Assembly (NCBI GenBank): GCA_902624105.1
Contig: CACNWH010000001.1
Location: 1 to 64,000, forward strand
Reading direction: 5' to 3'
Length of the DNA stretch: 64,000 bases
Source: an uncultured Prochlorococcus sp.
GTDB lineage: Bacteria; Cyanobacteriota; Cyanobacteriia; PCC-6307; Cyanobiaceae
A model generated the notes under the pieces. It worked only from the letters and a program-made list of their open reading frames with translations, made no database searches and was not told the origin of the DNA. Position numbers and translations under genes: made by a program. Positions 35,809 to 43,302 of the stretch are shown here, piece after piece; position 1 is the first letter of the stretch, and the number at the start of each line of letters is the position of its first letter.

Positions 35809-36777
35809 TTATAAATATCCATCATTTCTAGCTTGAATAGATGTATTCGAATCAAACATGGCCGTAGATAAATATCTTTCTCCAAAGCTTGGCAAGATTA
35901 CAATAATTCTTTTATCCTTAAATTCTTTTCTCTTTCCTATTTGTATTGTTGCTGCGAGTGCAGCACCACTACTGATCCCTGATAAGAGGCCTTCCGTGTT
36001 AGCTAAAACTCTTCCAAAATAAAATGCTTCCTCATCTTTAATTGTTAAGATTTCATCAATTAAATCTTTTTTTAATACTTTTGGAATAAAACCAGCTCCG
36101 ATTCCTTGAATTTGGTGAGCGCCAGGACTTTTACCTGATATAACAGCGCTTTTTTCGGGTTCAACAGCAAAGATCTTACATCTTGGATTTACTTCTTTGA
36201 GAAAACTAGCGCAGCCAGTAACAGTGCCACCTGTACCTACTCCAGTAACCAGACCATCTATATTATGATTGGATTGTTCCCATATTTCCTTGGCTGTTGT
36301 TTTTGCGTGAATTTCAGGATTTGCAGGATTTTCAAATTGATTAAATTGAAAGCTATTATTTATTTTGTTTGCTAGTTCTTTCGCTAGGTTTAGGGCTCCT
36401 TTCATTCCCTCATAACCAGGCGTTAGTCTTAATTCTGCTCCGTATGCCCTTAACATTGCTCTTCTCTCGATACTCATTGTATCTGGCATGGTAAGTATTA
36501 ATTTATATCCTTTAGCAGCTGATACCATGGCTAGGGCAATTCCAGTATTTCCACTAGTAGCTTCTATTAAAGTTGTTTTCCTGGGAGATATAAGACCTTG
36601 CTTTTCTGCTGATAGTATCATTGAATAAGCGATTCTGTCCTTGACAGATGCAGAAGGATTAAAACTCTCTAATTTAGCAATGATTTCTGGATAACATTTA
36701 TATACTTTTCTAATTTTATTCAGTTTTACCAATGGTGTGTTACCAACAAGGTCAGTAATATCGTTAGCAATATCCAT
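35809..36777 (-). CDS. cysK: Cysteine synthase A (O-acetylserine sulfhydrylase)
   Basis: PLP enzyme of 322 residues that makes cysteine from O-acetylserine and sulfide. It has the PLP-lysine motif NPSASVKDR (Lys46), the substrate loop EATSGNTG, the phosphate-binding GTGGT, and SSGAA near the C-terminal Ser that contacts the pyridine nitrogen. It acts downstream of cysH at 2.3 kb. Confidence 0.95.
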   Translation of the reverse strand: MDIANDITDLVGNTPLVKLNKIRKVYKCYPEIIAKLESFNPSASVKDRIAYSMILSAEKQGLISPRKTTLIEATSGNTGIALAMVSAAKGYKLILTMPDTMSIERRAMLRAYGAELRLTPGYEGMKGALNLAKELANKINNSFQFNQFENPANPEIHAKTTAKEIWEQSNHNIDGLVTGVGTGGTVTGCASFLKEVNPRCKIFAVEPEKSAVISGKSPGAHQIQGIGAGFIPKVLKKDLIDEILTIKDEEAFYFGRVLANTEGLLSGISSGAALAATIQIGKRKEFKDKRIIVILPSFGERYLSTAMFDSNTSIQARNDGYL

Positions 36778-36931
36778 ATTTTGGTAATTTCTAAATTAAT
36801 TAAAAAAAATCAATAATATATTAATAATAAACTTAATTTATTATTTTTTAAGGAAATACTCTATTTTTACATATATCTTTTTTCATTGGAACTTTCTATA
36901 GTTAATCTATATATTAGGTTTAAAAATTTTT

Positions 36932-37198
36932 ATGTTCACTTTAGAAATATCTCTAAGATATTCACCATTTCCAATTTCCATACAAAAGAAAGAACATGAT
37001 GATGTTTTAAGGGTTTTTGAGCAGATTAAAAACGCAATGAGAGGAAATGAAAATTCTGTATTAATTGATTTGTCATGTGACAAAATTAAGAGTAAGTCTA
37101 TAGCCGTGTTGTCTAGCGAAATTATTGCTGTGCAAATTTATGAAAAGTCCGCAATAGCTGGGGGTTCAAAAAGGCCAGGTTTCTCTTTAGAAAGCTAA
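36932..37198 (+). CDS. UPF0367 family protein
   Basis: An 88-residue cyanobacterial protein of unknown function. The opening FTLEISLRYSPFPISIQKKE, the central LIDLSCDK, and the ending AVLSSEIIAVQIYEKS...KRPGFSLE match the UPF0367 pattern. It precedes the ABC ATPase by 3 bases on the same strand. Confidence 0.85.
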   Translation: MFTLEISLRYSPFPISIQKKEHDDVLRVFEQIKNAMRGNENSVLIDLSCDKIKSKSIAVLSSEIIAVQIYEKSAIAGGSKRPGFSLES

Positions 37199-37201
37199 CT
37201 A

Positions 37202-37885
37202 ATGTCTAACTATGGAAAATTAAAAAAGAATCAAAGTACAAAATTAATTTTTCAAGATGTACATTTTGCTTGGCATGATAAAAAAGATTCTGTTATTAAA
37301 AATTGTAGTTTTTCTCTTTCAAAACCAGGTTTATGGATGCTAGTTGGAGAAAACGGATGTGGTAAAAGTACACTCCTAAAACTAATAAAAGGAATTTTGC
37401 AACCAACTCATGGATATATTAATAGACCTTCAAATTTATCTTTAGTATTTCAAAACCCAGATCATCAAATATTGATGCCTACTTGTGGAAGTGAATTAAT
37501 TTTAAATATTAAAGGTAATTTTAGTAAAAGAGTTATTAGTCACAAAGTTAAAAGTTCTTTAAATTCTGTAGGTTTAGAAGGTTTTTGGAAAAGACCTATA
37601 CATACTTTAAGTGGGGGGCAAAAACAGAGACTGGCAATAGCTTCTGCACTTATAAGTGAAAGTAATTTTATTTTAATGGATGAGCCAACGGCACTTTTAG
37701 ATAAACTGAGTAGAAGAAAAATACTTGATATCACAAAATCTTTGATTCAAGATGAAACTCATCCTAAAACTGTTTTATGGATTACTCATAGGTTAGATGA
37801 ATTAGTTTATGCAGATAAGGTATCTGTAATGAAAATGGGTAAATTATCATCTTGGCAAGATCCAAATAATTTAAAATATAATTAA
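37202..37885 (+). CDS. ABC transporter ATP-binding protein (CbiO/ECF-like)
   Basis: A single ABC ATPase domain of 227 residues: Walker A GENGCGKST, Q-loop FQNPDHQILMPT, signature LSGGQKQRLAIA and Walker B FILMDEPT. The Q-loop sequence NPDHQ is typical of energy-coupling-factor (cobalt/biotin-type) ATPases. No membrane partner is adjacent. It is the last core gene before the tRNA and the island. Confidence 0.87.
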   Translation: MSNYGKLKKNQSTKLIFQDVHFAWHDKKDSVIKNCSFSLSKPGLWMLVGENGCGKSTLLKLIKGILQPTHGYINRPSNLSLVFQNPDHQILMPTCGSELILNIKGNFSKRVISHKVKSSLNSVGLEGFWKRPIHTLSGGQKQRLAIASALISESNFILMDEPTALLDKLSRRKILDITKSLIQDETHPKTVLWITHRLDELVYADKVSVMKMGKLSSWQDPNNLKYN

Positions 37886-37930
37886 CCCCCCCTTGTCATT
37901 TGGTGGGTATAAGAGCTAAATTTTTATTAT

Positions 37931-38002
37931 TCCTCGGTAGCTCAGCGGTAGAGCGATCGGCTGTTAACCGATTGGTCGCAGGTTCGAATCCCGCCCGGGG
38001 AG
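37931..38002 (+). tRNA. tRNA-Asn (GUU anticodon)
   Basis: A complete cloverleaf of 72 nt. The acceptor stem TCCTCGG pairs with CCGGGGA (one G-T wobble), the D-arm is GCTCAGCGGTAGAGC, the anticodon loop is CTGTTAA (anticodon GTT), and the T-arm contains GGTTCGAATCC. The gene is encoded without CCA. It marks the left edge of the low-density region that follows, and tRNA genes are common island integration sites. Confidence 0.97.
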
Positions 38003-38026
38003 TTTTTATGTCTTGAAAAGTCATGC

Positions 38027-38053
38027 AAAGTCACCTACTTGGTGACTTTTTTT
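38027..38053 (+). terminator. Rho-independent terminator after tRNA-Asn
   Basis: AAAGTCACC, loop TACTT, GGTGACTTT, then a T run: a nine-pair stem with a U tract, 25 bases after the tRNA. Confidence 0.85.
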
Positions 38054-38180
38054 ATTTCTATGTCTAGGTTCTGAAAGAAAATGTCTAGACGAATGATAAC
38101 ATTGTAGTGCAATTATATAGGTCTTTTTATTCGTCTTTTAGTAAGAATATTCGTCCATATTTTTATCACTTCTAAGATAT

Positions 38181-38277
38181 AAAAAAAGACCTCTATTTCT
38201 AGAGGTCTTTTTAAGGTCTTATTGAATCAAGTGTATCCTTGTTTCCACTGATTTAGTAAAACCACTCCTACACACAT
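38181..38277 (-). ncRNA. Yfr2-family small RNA, copy 1
   Basis: On the minus strand the predicted RNA starts near TGTGTGTAGGAG, contains CAGTGGAAACAAGGATACACTT with the GGAAACA element that defines the cyanobacterial Yfr2 (Cyano-2) family, and ends at a hairpin (AGACCTCTAGAAATAGAGGTCT) with a T run. The same layout recurs at 42.6 and 50.5 kb. A TATATA sequence lies just upstream as a -10 candidate. Start position is estimated. Confidence 0.82.
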
Positions 38278-38330
38278 ATATAAGTTATCCCACATATTCT
38301 TCTTCTGTGGGAGGGAGCATTGAAATGTTA

Positions 38331-38355
38331 CTTAACTGTCACATGTGCCAATTAT
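38331..38355. promoter_or_regulatory. Imperfect palindrome upstream of Yfr2-like RNA copy 1
   Basis: TTAACTGTCACATGTG followed by CCAATTA: the left arm and centre match the perfect palindrome at 50384, with two mismatches in the right arm. It lies about 54-78 bases upstream of the estimated RNA start, the same distance as at the other two copies. Confidence 0.55.
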
Positions 38356-38370
38356 GAAAAAAATTATTAA

Positions 38371-38440
38371 AAAACACCCTAATCTTTTGAATCGGGGCGT
38401 TTAGTGATCAGAAATTATTGTGTGAGGAGTTTTCTGATGT
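38371..38440 (-). ncRNA. Yfr1-like small RNA
   Basis: On the minus strand the sequence reads ATCAGAAA-ACTCCTCACAC-AATAATTTCTGAT, then a rho-independent terminator (AAACGCCC...GGGTGTTT plus a T run, 38371-38402). ACTCCTCACAC is the invariant unpaired 11-mer of the cyanobacterial RNA Yfr1, here flanked by complementary ATCAGAAA/TTTCTGAT arms. Yfr1 is Hfq-independent and base-pairs with ribosome binding sites of membrane-protein mRNAs. The 5' end is estimated. Whether this is the genome's only Yfr1 or a paralogue cannot be seen here. Confidence 0.75.
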
Positions 38441-38528
38441 ATCTAATCTAATCCTAAAAGTATTAATTACTAATTAATCTTTTAAGATTGACAGGATATT
38501 TAAAATAAAGAAATTATTAGATTTATTG

Positions 38529-38657
38529 ATGTATAAGGAACTTAATTACGATAATGATGGATTAGATCCATCAGAAGAATATTTCAGAAAGAAGAAAAAA
38601 GGTGATGATGAGGATACGTATTTCCCTCCAGAAGAATCAGAACCTCCACATTATTGA
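38529..38657 (+). CDS. Small acidic hypothetical protein
   Basis: A 42-codon ORF beginning ATG TAT AAG GAA. It has a basic cluster FRKKKKGDDED in the middle and an acidic, proline-rich C terminus (PPEESEPPHY). No membrane segment. The charge pattern is not what random AT-rich sequence would give, but there is no supporting homology. Confidence 0.4.
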   Translation: MYKELNYDNDGLDPSEEYFRKKKKGDDEDTYFPPEESEPPHY

Positions 38658-38670
38658 GAGCATAAGAAAC

Positions 38671-39330
38671 TTGGAAGAGATATTAAAAATATCTTGTTGG
38701 AATTCAGATTAGGCAACTCCCTCTTCAAAGAGAGGTAAGTTTTTTATTGAGAAATTTGATTCTGATGTTATTTTTCTTAAAGAAGGATATGAGACTCTCC
38801 TTCCAATAGATGGATATATAATTTCTTCTCATGAGGATTATGGTTATAGAACTAAAAATGGTCGTAAGAAGGTAATTCTTTGGTCAAGAAATGAATGGAC
38901 TCAAATTGATCAATTAGGTTCAAAGGCAATTTCATCAGGAAGATTTATTTCAAGTTTTACAAACGGCATAAGAGTTATAGGTGTTTGTATACCATGGAGA
39001 TTTGCTCATGTCAGCACAGGTAGAAAAGATCGCAAACCATGGGAAGATCATCTTTCTTTTACTCAACATTTAAGTTTTCCAAATCAAAGAACTATTATTC
39101 TTGGAGATTTTAATCAGAATATTCCCAATAAGAGTCAACCAGAAATCGTTTTTTCCTCTCTAAAAAATATGATTGATGGGTTTAATTTATTGACTACAAA
39201 TATGGGTCTTATTCATATAGTTACTTCAAGTGATTTAAATGCAGAGGGTATAAAGAGAATTGCAACTGGCAATAATAGTGACCATGATGGAATAATTTGC
39301 TTAATTAATTTAAAAAAATTTAACCAATGA
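38671..39330 (+). pseudogene. Endonuclease/exonuclease/phosphatase family protein, interrupted by one amber codon
   Basis: From a TTG at 38671 the frame reads ILKISCWNSD, then TAG at 38710-38712, then ATPSSKRGKFF and an open frame of 205 codons to a TGA at 39330. The downstream protein has DSDVIFLKE, VIGVCIPWRFAH, the metal-site block ILGDFNQNIP and the C-terminal NNSDHDGII, which are EEP-superfamily catalytic motifs. The N-terminal WN of the fold lies just before the stop. No alternative start follows until far downstream. The last four bases overlap the next gene (ATGA). Readthrough or a very recent mutation would both fit. Confidence 0.78.
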
Positions 39331-39740
39331 AAATAAACTTTTATAAAAGTCTTTTACCTTATCTTCCTTGGTTAACTTTTATCTTTGGATTATTTCACTT
39401 AATAGGTGATTTAGGTAGGCAAAATGGATTTGGTCAAATTTGGAATATTGGTTTATTAATTGCACTCTTATCTCAACAATATTGTCAAAGAAAAGGGGCA
39501 TTTAAATTTCATTTTTTATTGAGTAATTACAATCTAAATTCCGACATATCAACAATATTTGGATATTTTCTAGGATTTTTATTATGGGGTGCAAGTTCCC
39601 AATACCTCTTTGTAGATATCCTCGTTAAATATAGAGATTTGATTCCATCATTTGTAGAACCCTTTCTATATCTAATAGGGATCTTTATTTTATTTATTGG
39701 TTCTTTTTTTCCCTTTTATGAGAGTCAAAAAAAAGGTTAA
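39327..39740 (+). CDS. Small integral membrane protein, hypothetical
   Basis: A 137-residue protein with about four hydrophobic helices; notable segments are WLTFIFGLFHLIGDLGRQNG and IFGYFLGFLLWGASSQYLFV. Its ATG overlaps the stop codon of the broken EEP gene (ATGA), a classic sign of translational coupling, so the two were probably one operon. Unrecognised. Confidence 0.6.
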   Translation: MKINFYKSLLPYLPWLTFIFGLFHLIGDLGRQNGFGQIWNIGLLIALLSQQYCQRKGAFKFHFLLSNYNLNSDISTIFGYFLGFLLWGASSQYLFVDILVKYRDLIPSFVEPFLYLIGIFILFIGSFFPFYESQKKG

Positions 39741-39758
39741 ATCATTAAAAAATTTAAA

Positions 39759-39917
39759 TTAATAAACTTTGCAATGAGCACTTGTTGGATGCTCTATACA
39801 TTCTTTATCCCAGAAATCTTGCTTTGCTTCTTTTGGTAATTTGTAATTAAAATCATGCATTCTCCACATATCTGAAGTGGCATTTCTAAGAGCATTGAAC
39901 GGAGTAGTGAGTTTCAT
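39759..39917 (-). CDS. MKL-family micro-protein, copy 1 (intact)
   Basis: A 52-codon ORF starting MKLTTPFNALRNATSDMW and ending FWDKECIEHPTSAHCKVY. It shares its start (MKL-TP), its ribosome binding site context and the terminal Glu-Cys...His-Cys pattern with five other sites in the island. A derivative of this copy, with two in-frame stops, lies at 43999-44157. Family unknown; two cysteines near the C terminus suggest a disulfide or metal site. Confidence 0.6.
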   Translation of the reverse strand: MKLTTPFNALRNATSDMWRMHDFNYKLPKEAKQDFWDKECIEHPTSAHCKVY

Positions 39918-40029
39918 AAAGCGTCCTAAATCTCTACTCTTTAATTATCCCACATATCTTAAATTTTAACTTTCATCATTAAGACAATTAATAAATCTAA
40001 ATTTTAAAAATTAATTTTATAATTTATTA

Positions 40030-40647
40030 ATGGATTTATTTATTTCATCAATAAAGGGCAAATTAGTACAAAATAATAAAGTTTTAAAAAATACTAAACT
40101 TTTTATCCCTAAAGAAAAATACATTAAAGGAGATTTAACAACTCCTGCATCAATTAAAAATATTCAATCAATATCTGAATCAATTTTGGATATCTTTATA
40201 AGACCGATGGGTTTAAATATTTCTTCTAGAGAAATGCTAGAACTTAGTCAAATAGATATTTGTAAGAAATACACTAATGGAGAATGTCCTCCAAATAGAA
40301 GCAAAGATAATTTAACGAGAGGATGGAGTTATTTGGTTGCAGGAGTAATGCATAGATTTTTCCATACAAATTTTGATTTATATAAGGTCTTATGCCCTCT
40401 TGATAAAAATATGAGAGATTATCACTGGTGGTTAGAATCTAAATGTAGAAATTATGTGATTGATCTAACTGAAGAGCAATATTTAAATCAAGGAATTACA
40501 AATATTAGAGACAATGGTCAAATAACAAAAAGTATGGGTCACTCCTATGGGAATAAAACAAAATATATGGCGTATATTATCGCAACAAAAAATGCACCAG
40601 ATGCAGTATTTATTAAAGATATAAAATCAAGGTCTTATATAAAATAA
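40030..40647 (+). CDS. Hypothetical protein resembling YunG/phage-type small domains
   Basis: A 205-residue protein. Its central portion (YLVAGVMHRFFH, DYHWWLESKCRNYVIDLTEEQY) resembles the His/Trp...Asp-Leu-Thr pattern of YunG-like and phage-encoded proteins, a transglutaminase-like fold. The first 60 residues are unrelated. Catalytic activity is not established. It follows 380 bases of mostly minus-strand sequence and has no operon partner. Confidence 0.6.
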   Translation: MDLFISSIKGKLVQNNKVLKNTKLFIPKEKYIKGDLTTPASIKNIQSISESILDIFIRPMGLNISSREMLELSQIDICKKYTNGECPPNRSKDNLTRGWSYLVAGVMHRFFHTNFDLYKVLCPLDKNMRDYHWWLESKCRNYVIDLTEEQYLNQGITNIRDNGQITKSMGHSYGNKTKYMAYIIATKNAPDAVFIKDIKSRSYIK

Positions 40648-40680
40648 TTAACTTCTACTAATTTAAATCTTTCGAAAAAA

Positions 40681-40875
40681 TTAAACATATCCATTACTTA
40701 TAGTTGGAGATTCTTCATCACAATACATGATACAAGGATCAGATTTAAATATTTTTCTATAGTCATCATGCAATCTTTCAGTTGCAAACCTTTCTTTTGA
40801 TTTTAAAGCATGTCTTATCAAATCCATCTCATTGAATTTTCGATTAAGGATGGTGAAAGGAGTAGTTAGTTTCAT
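40681..40875 (-). CDS. MKL-family micro-protein, copy 2 (intact)
   Basis: A 64-codon ORF: MKLTTPFTILNRKFNEMDLI ... HDDYRKIFKSDPCIMYCDEE. The CIMYCD end parallels CLIYCD in the copies at 41602 and 47742. AGGAG lies at ribosome-binding distance before the ATG. The frame stays open upstream to an ATG at 41028 through part of the leader repeat, giving a 115-codon alternative; the short start is preferred because it matches the other family members. Confidence 0.6.
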   Translation of the reverse strand: MKLTTPFTILNRKFNEMDLIRHALKSKERFATERLHDDYRKIFKSDPCIMYCDEESPTISNGYV

Positions 40876-40924
40876 GAGTTCTCCTAGATCTTTTTTATAT
40901 TGTCGCTCGATTTGTATTTTATTT

Positions 40925-41082
40925 GTAGAGTGTTTTTGCTCAAGTAATAATGCTTTGTGGTTCTCAGCACTATATTTTTCTATCTGATAGGAGTATAAAA
41001 ATACAGGAGTCAAGTTAACTTCAAACATTTAGGCGAACGAAGTTCAAGACTCGAAAGGGGCAAAAACATGCCCCCTTTATTT
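40925..41082. repeat. Leader repeat, copy A
   Basis: About 160 bp shared with 42129-42292 and 44209-44362. The common blocks, read on the plus strand, are AGAGTGTTTTTGCTCAAGTA, ATAATGCTTTGTGGTTCTCA, and AAGTTCAAGACTCGAAAGGG followed by a small hairpin (GGGGCA...TGCCCC). Each copy lies immediately upstream (minus strand) of an MKL-family gene or its remnant, so it is probably the promoter and leader of that family. Confidence 0.8.
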
Positions 41083-41137
41083 TTTGGAATATAGTTGTTA
41101 TTTTTTTACTTTTTATCAAATCCACAATATTATTTTT

Positions 41138-41281
41138 TCATAAAATTATTATTCTTGTTATTATTTTTAATTTTTTTGGAAGGTCTCCTTCTTTGAACAA
41201 ACGATGAATTGTTGATATTGAAATCCCAAGAAACTCAGAAACTTCCTTAATCGTGAAAAGGGGGATATTTTGTGTATCCAA
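41138..41281 (-). CDS. Excisionase-like helix-turn-helix protein, probably truncated
   Basis: A 47-codon ORF starting at a TTG, with IPLFTIKEVSEFLGISISTI HRLFKEGDLP: the MerR/excisionase type HTH (HTH_17) used by small phage and island regulators. The usual beta-wing after GDLP (K-x-G-R-R-W-R) is replaced by KKLKIITRIII and a stop, so the gene looks truncated. No ribosome binding site is evident. Confidence 0.55.
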   Translation of the reverse strand: MDTQNIPLFTIKEVSEFLGISISTIHRLFKEGDLPKKLKIITRIIIL

Positions 41282-41601
41282 GTATCGGTGATTTAGTCTT
41301 AAAAGAGAAATGAATCAATGAATGTTTTGGTGATTCAAAAAAATCTTAAAAAAAAATAGTTAGTGTAATACAAAAATATAATGAAATAGGTTTGATAGTA
41401 GTAATACTGGTTCATTATATACTGCTTTTAAATTCGCTCAGGGAGTTATATCACATAAACATTACTGTGTCATAAGATCATTAACGGTCTTTCTTAATAG
41501 CCATAACAGTAAAATCAAAAAAATCACTAGACCACAAACATTTATAATTGGTTGTCTTTTTGTGCGAAATGTTTTTTATTTGATCGCTATGTTCGTTATC
41601 C
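41282..41601. other. Gap with no supported gene
   Basis: About 320 bases. The minus strand contains a hydrophobic stretch (VIFLILLLWLLRK) open between stops near 41478-41590 but lacking an ATG or ribosome binding site. Nothing else can be supported. Confidence 0.5.
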
Positions 41602-41784
41602 TCAGTCGCAATAGATTAAACAATGATTATTGGTTGGATTTTCCATGCATTCTTTCTCCCAGAAGTTCTTAATTGCAGGTGGACATTTCTCAAGTTCTTT
41701 TGGTGTTTCCTTCATCTTTTCGCCTGCATAATTAAATGCATTTAAGTATCTTGGAAGGATTGAAAATTGATTGAATAGTTTCAT
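41602..41784 (-). CDS. MKL-family micro-protein, copy 3 (intact)
   Basis: A 60-codon ORF: MKLFNQFSILPRYLNAFNYA ... NFWEKECMENPTNNHCLIYCD. A full AGGAGGTCTC ribosome binding site precedes the ATG. The C-terminal FWEKECMENPTNNHC block is nearly identical in layout to the copies at 39759 and 47742. Four residues end in CLIYCD, with two Cys flanking an aromatic residue. Confidence 0.65.
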   Translation of the reverse strand: MKLFNQFSILPRYLNAFNYAGEKMKETPKELEKCPPAIKNFWEKECMENPTNNHCLIYCD

Positions 41785-41899
41785 GAGACCTCCTAGATCT
41801 ATACTTTAATTATCCTCCTATTGTTATTAGATTTAAAGGTCGGTTTTAGGAACAAGAATGCATGTGTTAATAACTAATTAATTAAGTAATAATAAATCA

Positions 41900-42091
41900 C
41901 TAATACCCATTTCTAATATTTGAATTTTCTTTTATGTAAAATATAAAAAAGCGATCAGATTTAAACATTTTCTTATAATCATCATGCATTCTTTCAGTTG
42001 CAGATTGTTCTTGTAATATGTTTCCATTTCTTATAAAATTTATTTCGCGTAATTTTCGATTAAGACTGGTGAAAGGAGTAGTTAGTTACAA
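41900..42091 (-). pseudogene. MKL-family micro-gene, copy 4 (start codon lost)
   Basis: Sixty-four codons align with copy 2 (LTTPFTSLNRKLREINFIRN ... ATERMHDDYKKMFKSD), but the position of ATG AAA reads TTG TAA, so translation cannot start as in the others, and the CIMYCD end is replaced. The rest of the frame is open. A leader repeat lies just upstream. Confidence 0.7.
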
Positions 42092-42128
42092 AAGTTCTTC
42101 TAGACCTTTTTTTATTTTCTCCCGATTT

Positions 42129-42292
42129 GTAGAGTGTTTTTGCTCAAGTAATAATGCTTTGTGGTTCTCAGCACAATATTTCTCTAATTGACAGGATTAT
42201 AAAGAATACAGGAGTCACAAGAACTTCAAATCACCACTCATTTTGGGAAAGAAGTTCAAGACTCGAAAGGGCAAAAATATGCCTCTTTATTT
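42129..42292. repeat. Leader repeat, copy B
   Basis: Shares AGAGTGTTTTTGCTCAAGTA, ATAATGCTTTGTGGTTCTCA, CAGGAGTCA and AAGTTCAAGACTCGAAAGGG with copy A. The terminal hairpin is weaker than in copy A (GGGCA...TGCC). It is upstream, on the minus strand, of the decayed copy 4. Confidence 0.8.
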
Positions 42293-42454
42293 GTGTCATT
42301 CAAAACGATTGTATGAACCTCAAAATATTTGTGAGAAATATTTTTTAACTCTGCTAATTTAATTGGAATGGATAATTCAGGTGTCGAACTTATCCATTAA
42401 TAGAGAGACATTAATATGGATTAGTGTCTTGTATGTACTTCTTACTCTCTACAT

Positions 42455-42496
42455 AAATGACCTTGAGAGATCGTTCACTTTCAAGGTCATTTTTGT
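42455..42496 (+). terminator. Strong rho-independent terminator, possibly of a small RNA
   Basis: AAATGACCTTGA ... TCAAGGTCATTTTT, a stem of 11 or more pairs followed by a T run. There is no protein-coding gene on the plus strand for at least 700 bases upstream, so the terminator suggests a short untranslated transcript starting near 42380-42420 (a TTAATATGG stretch lies there). The transcript is inferred, not shown. Confidence 0.65.
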
Positions 42497-42573
42497 TTTC
42501 ATTAATATTTTAATAAGAGCTGTTTTATGAATCTAAAATTATCGCAATGAAAATTTCAAGATGATACTTGCAT

Positions 42574-42669
42574 AAAAAAAGGACCCTATTTCTAGAGGTC
42601 TTTTTCCGTGTCTACCGAATTAAGTGTATCCTTGTTTCCACTGCTTCAGTAAAAACACTCCTGCACACA
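42574..42669 (-). ncRNA. Yfr2-family small RNA, copy 2
   Basis: On the minus strand the RNA begins near TGTGTGCAGGAGTG, contains CAGTGGAAACAAGGATACACTT with the GGAAACA core, and ends in a hairpin (GACCTCTAGAAATAGGGTCC) plus T run. It is the closest relative of copy 1 (38181), including the terminator. The terminator has one compensating mismatch. Start position estimated. Confidence 0.8.
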
Positions 42670-42723
42670 TATTAAACACTATGCTATTTATTTTTTCTGT
42701 GAGAGGGGAAAGTAGAATGTTTC

Positions 42724-42746
42724 TAAACTGTTATATATGCCAATTT
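42724..42746. promoter_or_regulatory. Degenerate palindrome upstream of Yfr2-like RNA copy 2
   Basis: TAAACTGTTATATATGCCAA: alignable with the palindromes at 38331 and 50384 but eroded in the centre and right arm. It sits at about -55 to -77 from the estimated RNA start. Confidence 0.4.
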
Positions 42747-43158
42747 TCATAAAATTTATTTAAGGGTCCACTGTTTTTTGAATTTATTCGTTTACTGACC
42801 TTAACTCAATTTTTGTTAACGATTTAAGTATTAATATATAATCGATAAGCATTAAATTAATGCAATATAAATTTCTATTTTTTCCAAAAATAGATAAACA
42901 TTTGATAACTGATTTTTAGAATCAATAGTTGCTTTATTTGTTTAGATTAATCTCCATCCAAAATATTCCTTTTTTGATAATTGCTGTAAGTTCACTTTCT
43001 TAACTTTGAGTATTCGCATTGCCTAATCCTATAATTACTATCAAGATCATTTTCAAATTGTGGCATTATAAATATGTTGATTTGTTTAAATTTAATATTA
43101 CACAATCTTTCATCATAATTTTATAGGATTCGATAGAATTAAAAAAAATCTGTTTTAT
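42747..43158. other. Gap with no supported gene
   Basis: About 410 bases of AT-rich sequence upstream of the small membrane ORF at 43159. No ORF over 30 codons with a convincing start, no tRNA and no strong hairpin was seen. Confidence 0.5.
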
Positions 43159-43263
43159 ATGGTTTTGCCTTCCTCTCAAGTTGTAATTGGATTATTGTTC
43201 ATAAGCATTGGAATAGCGGTGACTTTTGATATCAGAATTGATTTATTGAAAAATAAAGAATAA
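43159..43263 (+). CDS. Small single-pass membrane peptide, hypothetical
   Basis: A 34-codon ORF: MVLPSSQVVIGLLFISIGIA followed by VTFDIRIDLLKNKE. One clean transmembrane helix with a charged C-terminal end. Similar short peptides are common in picocyanobacteria. Evidence is only the composition and the clean start and stop. Confidence 0.4.
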   Translation: MVLPSSQVVIGLLFISIGIAVTFDIRIDLLKNKE

Positions 43264-43302
43264 GTTAAAAAATTAATTTCATAAAATGCTAATTAGTCAA
43301 AT

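Noticed and set aside
41031-41060. GTTCAAGACTCG in the leader repeats, resembling a tRNA T-loop
   Set aside because: Flanking bases do not form a T-stem and no other tRNA arm is present.
41478-41590. Hydrophobic minus-strand stretch VIFLILLLWLLRK
   Set aside because: Bounded by stops with no ATG or ribosome binding site; at best a GTG-started 30-mer.
42154-42348. 64-codon plus-strand ORF crossing leader repeat B
   Set aside because: It is opposite the repeated leader and its frame is not kept in copies A and C.
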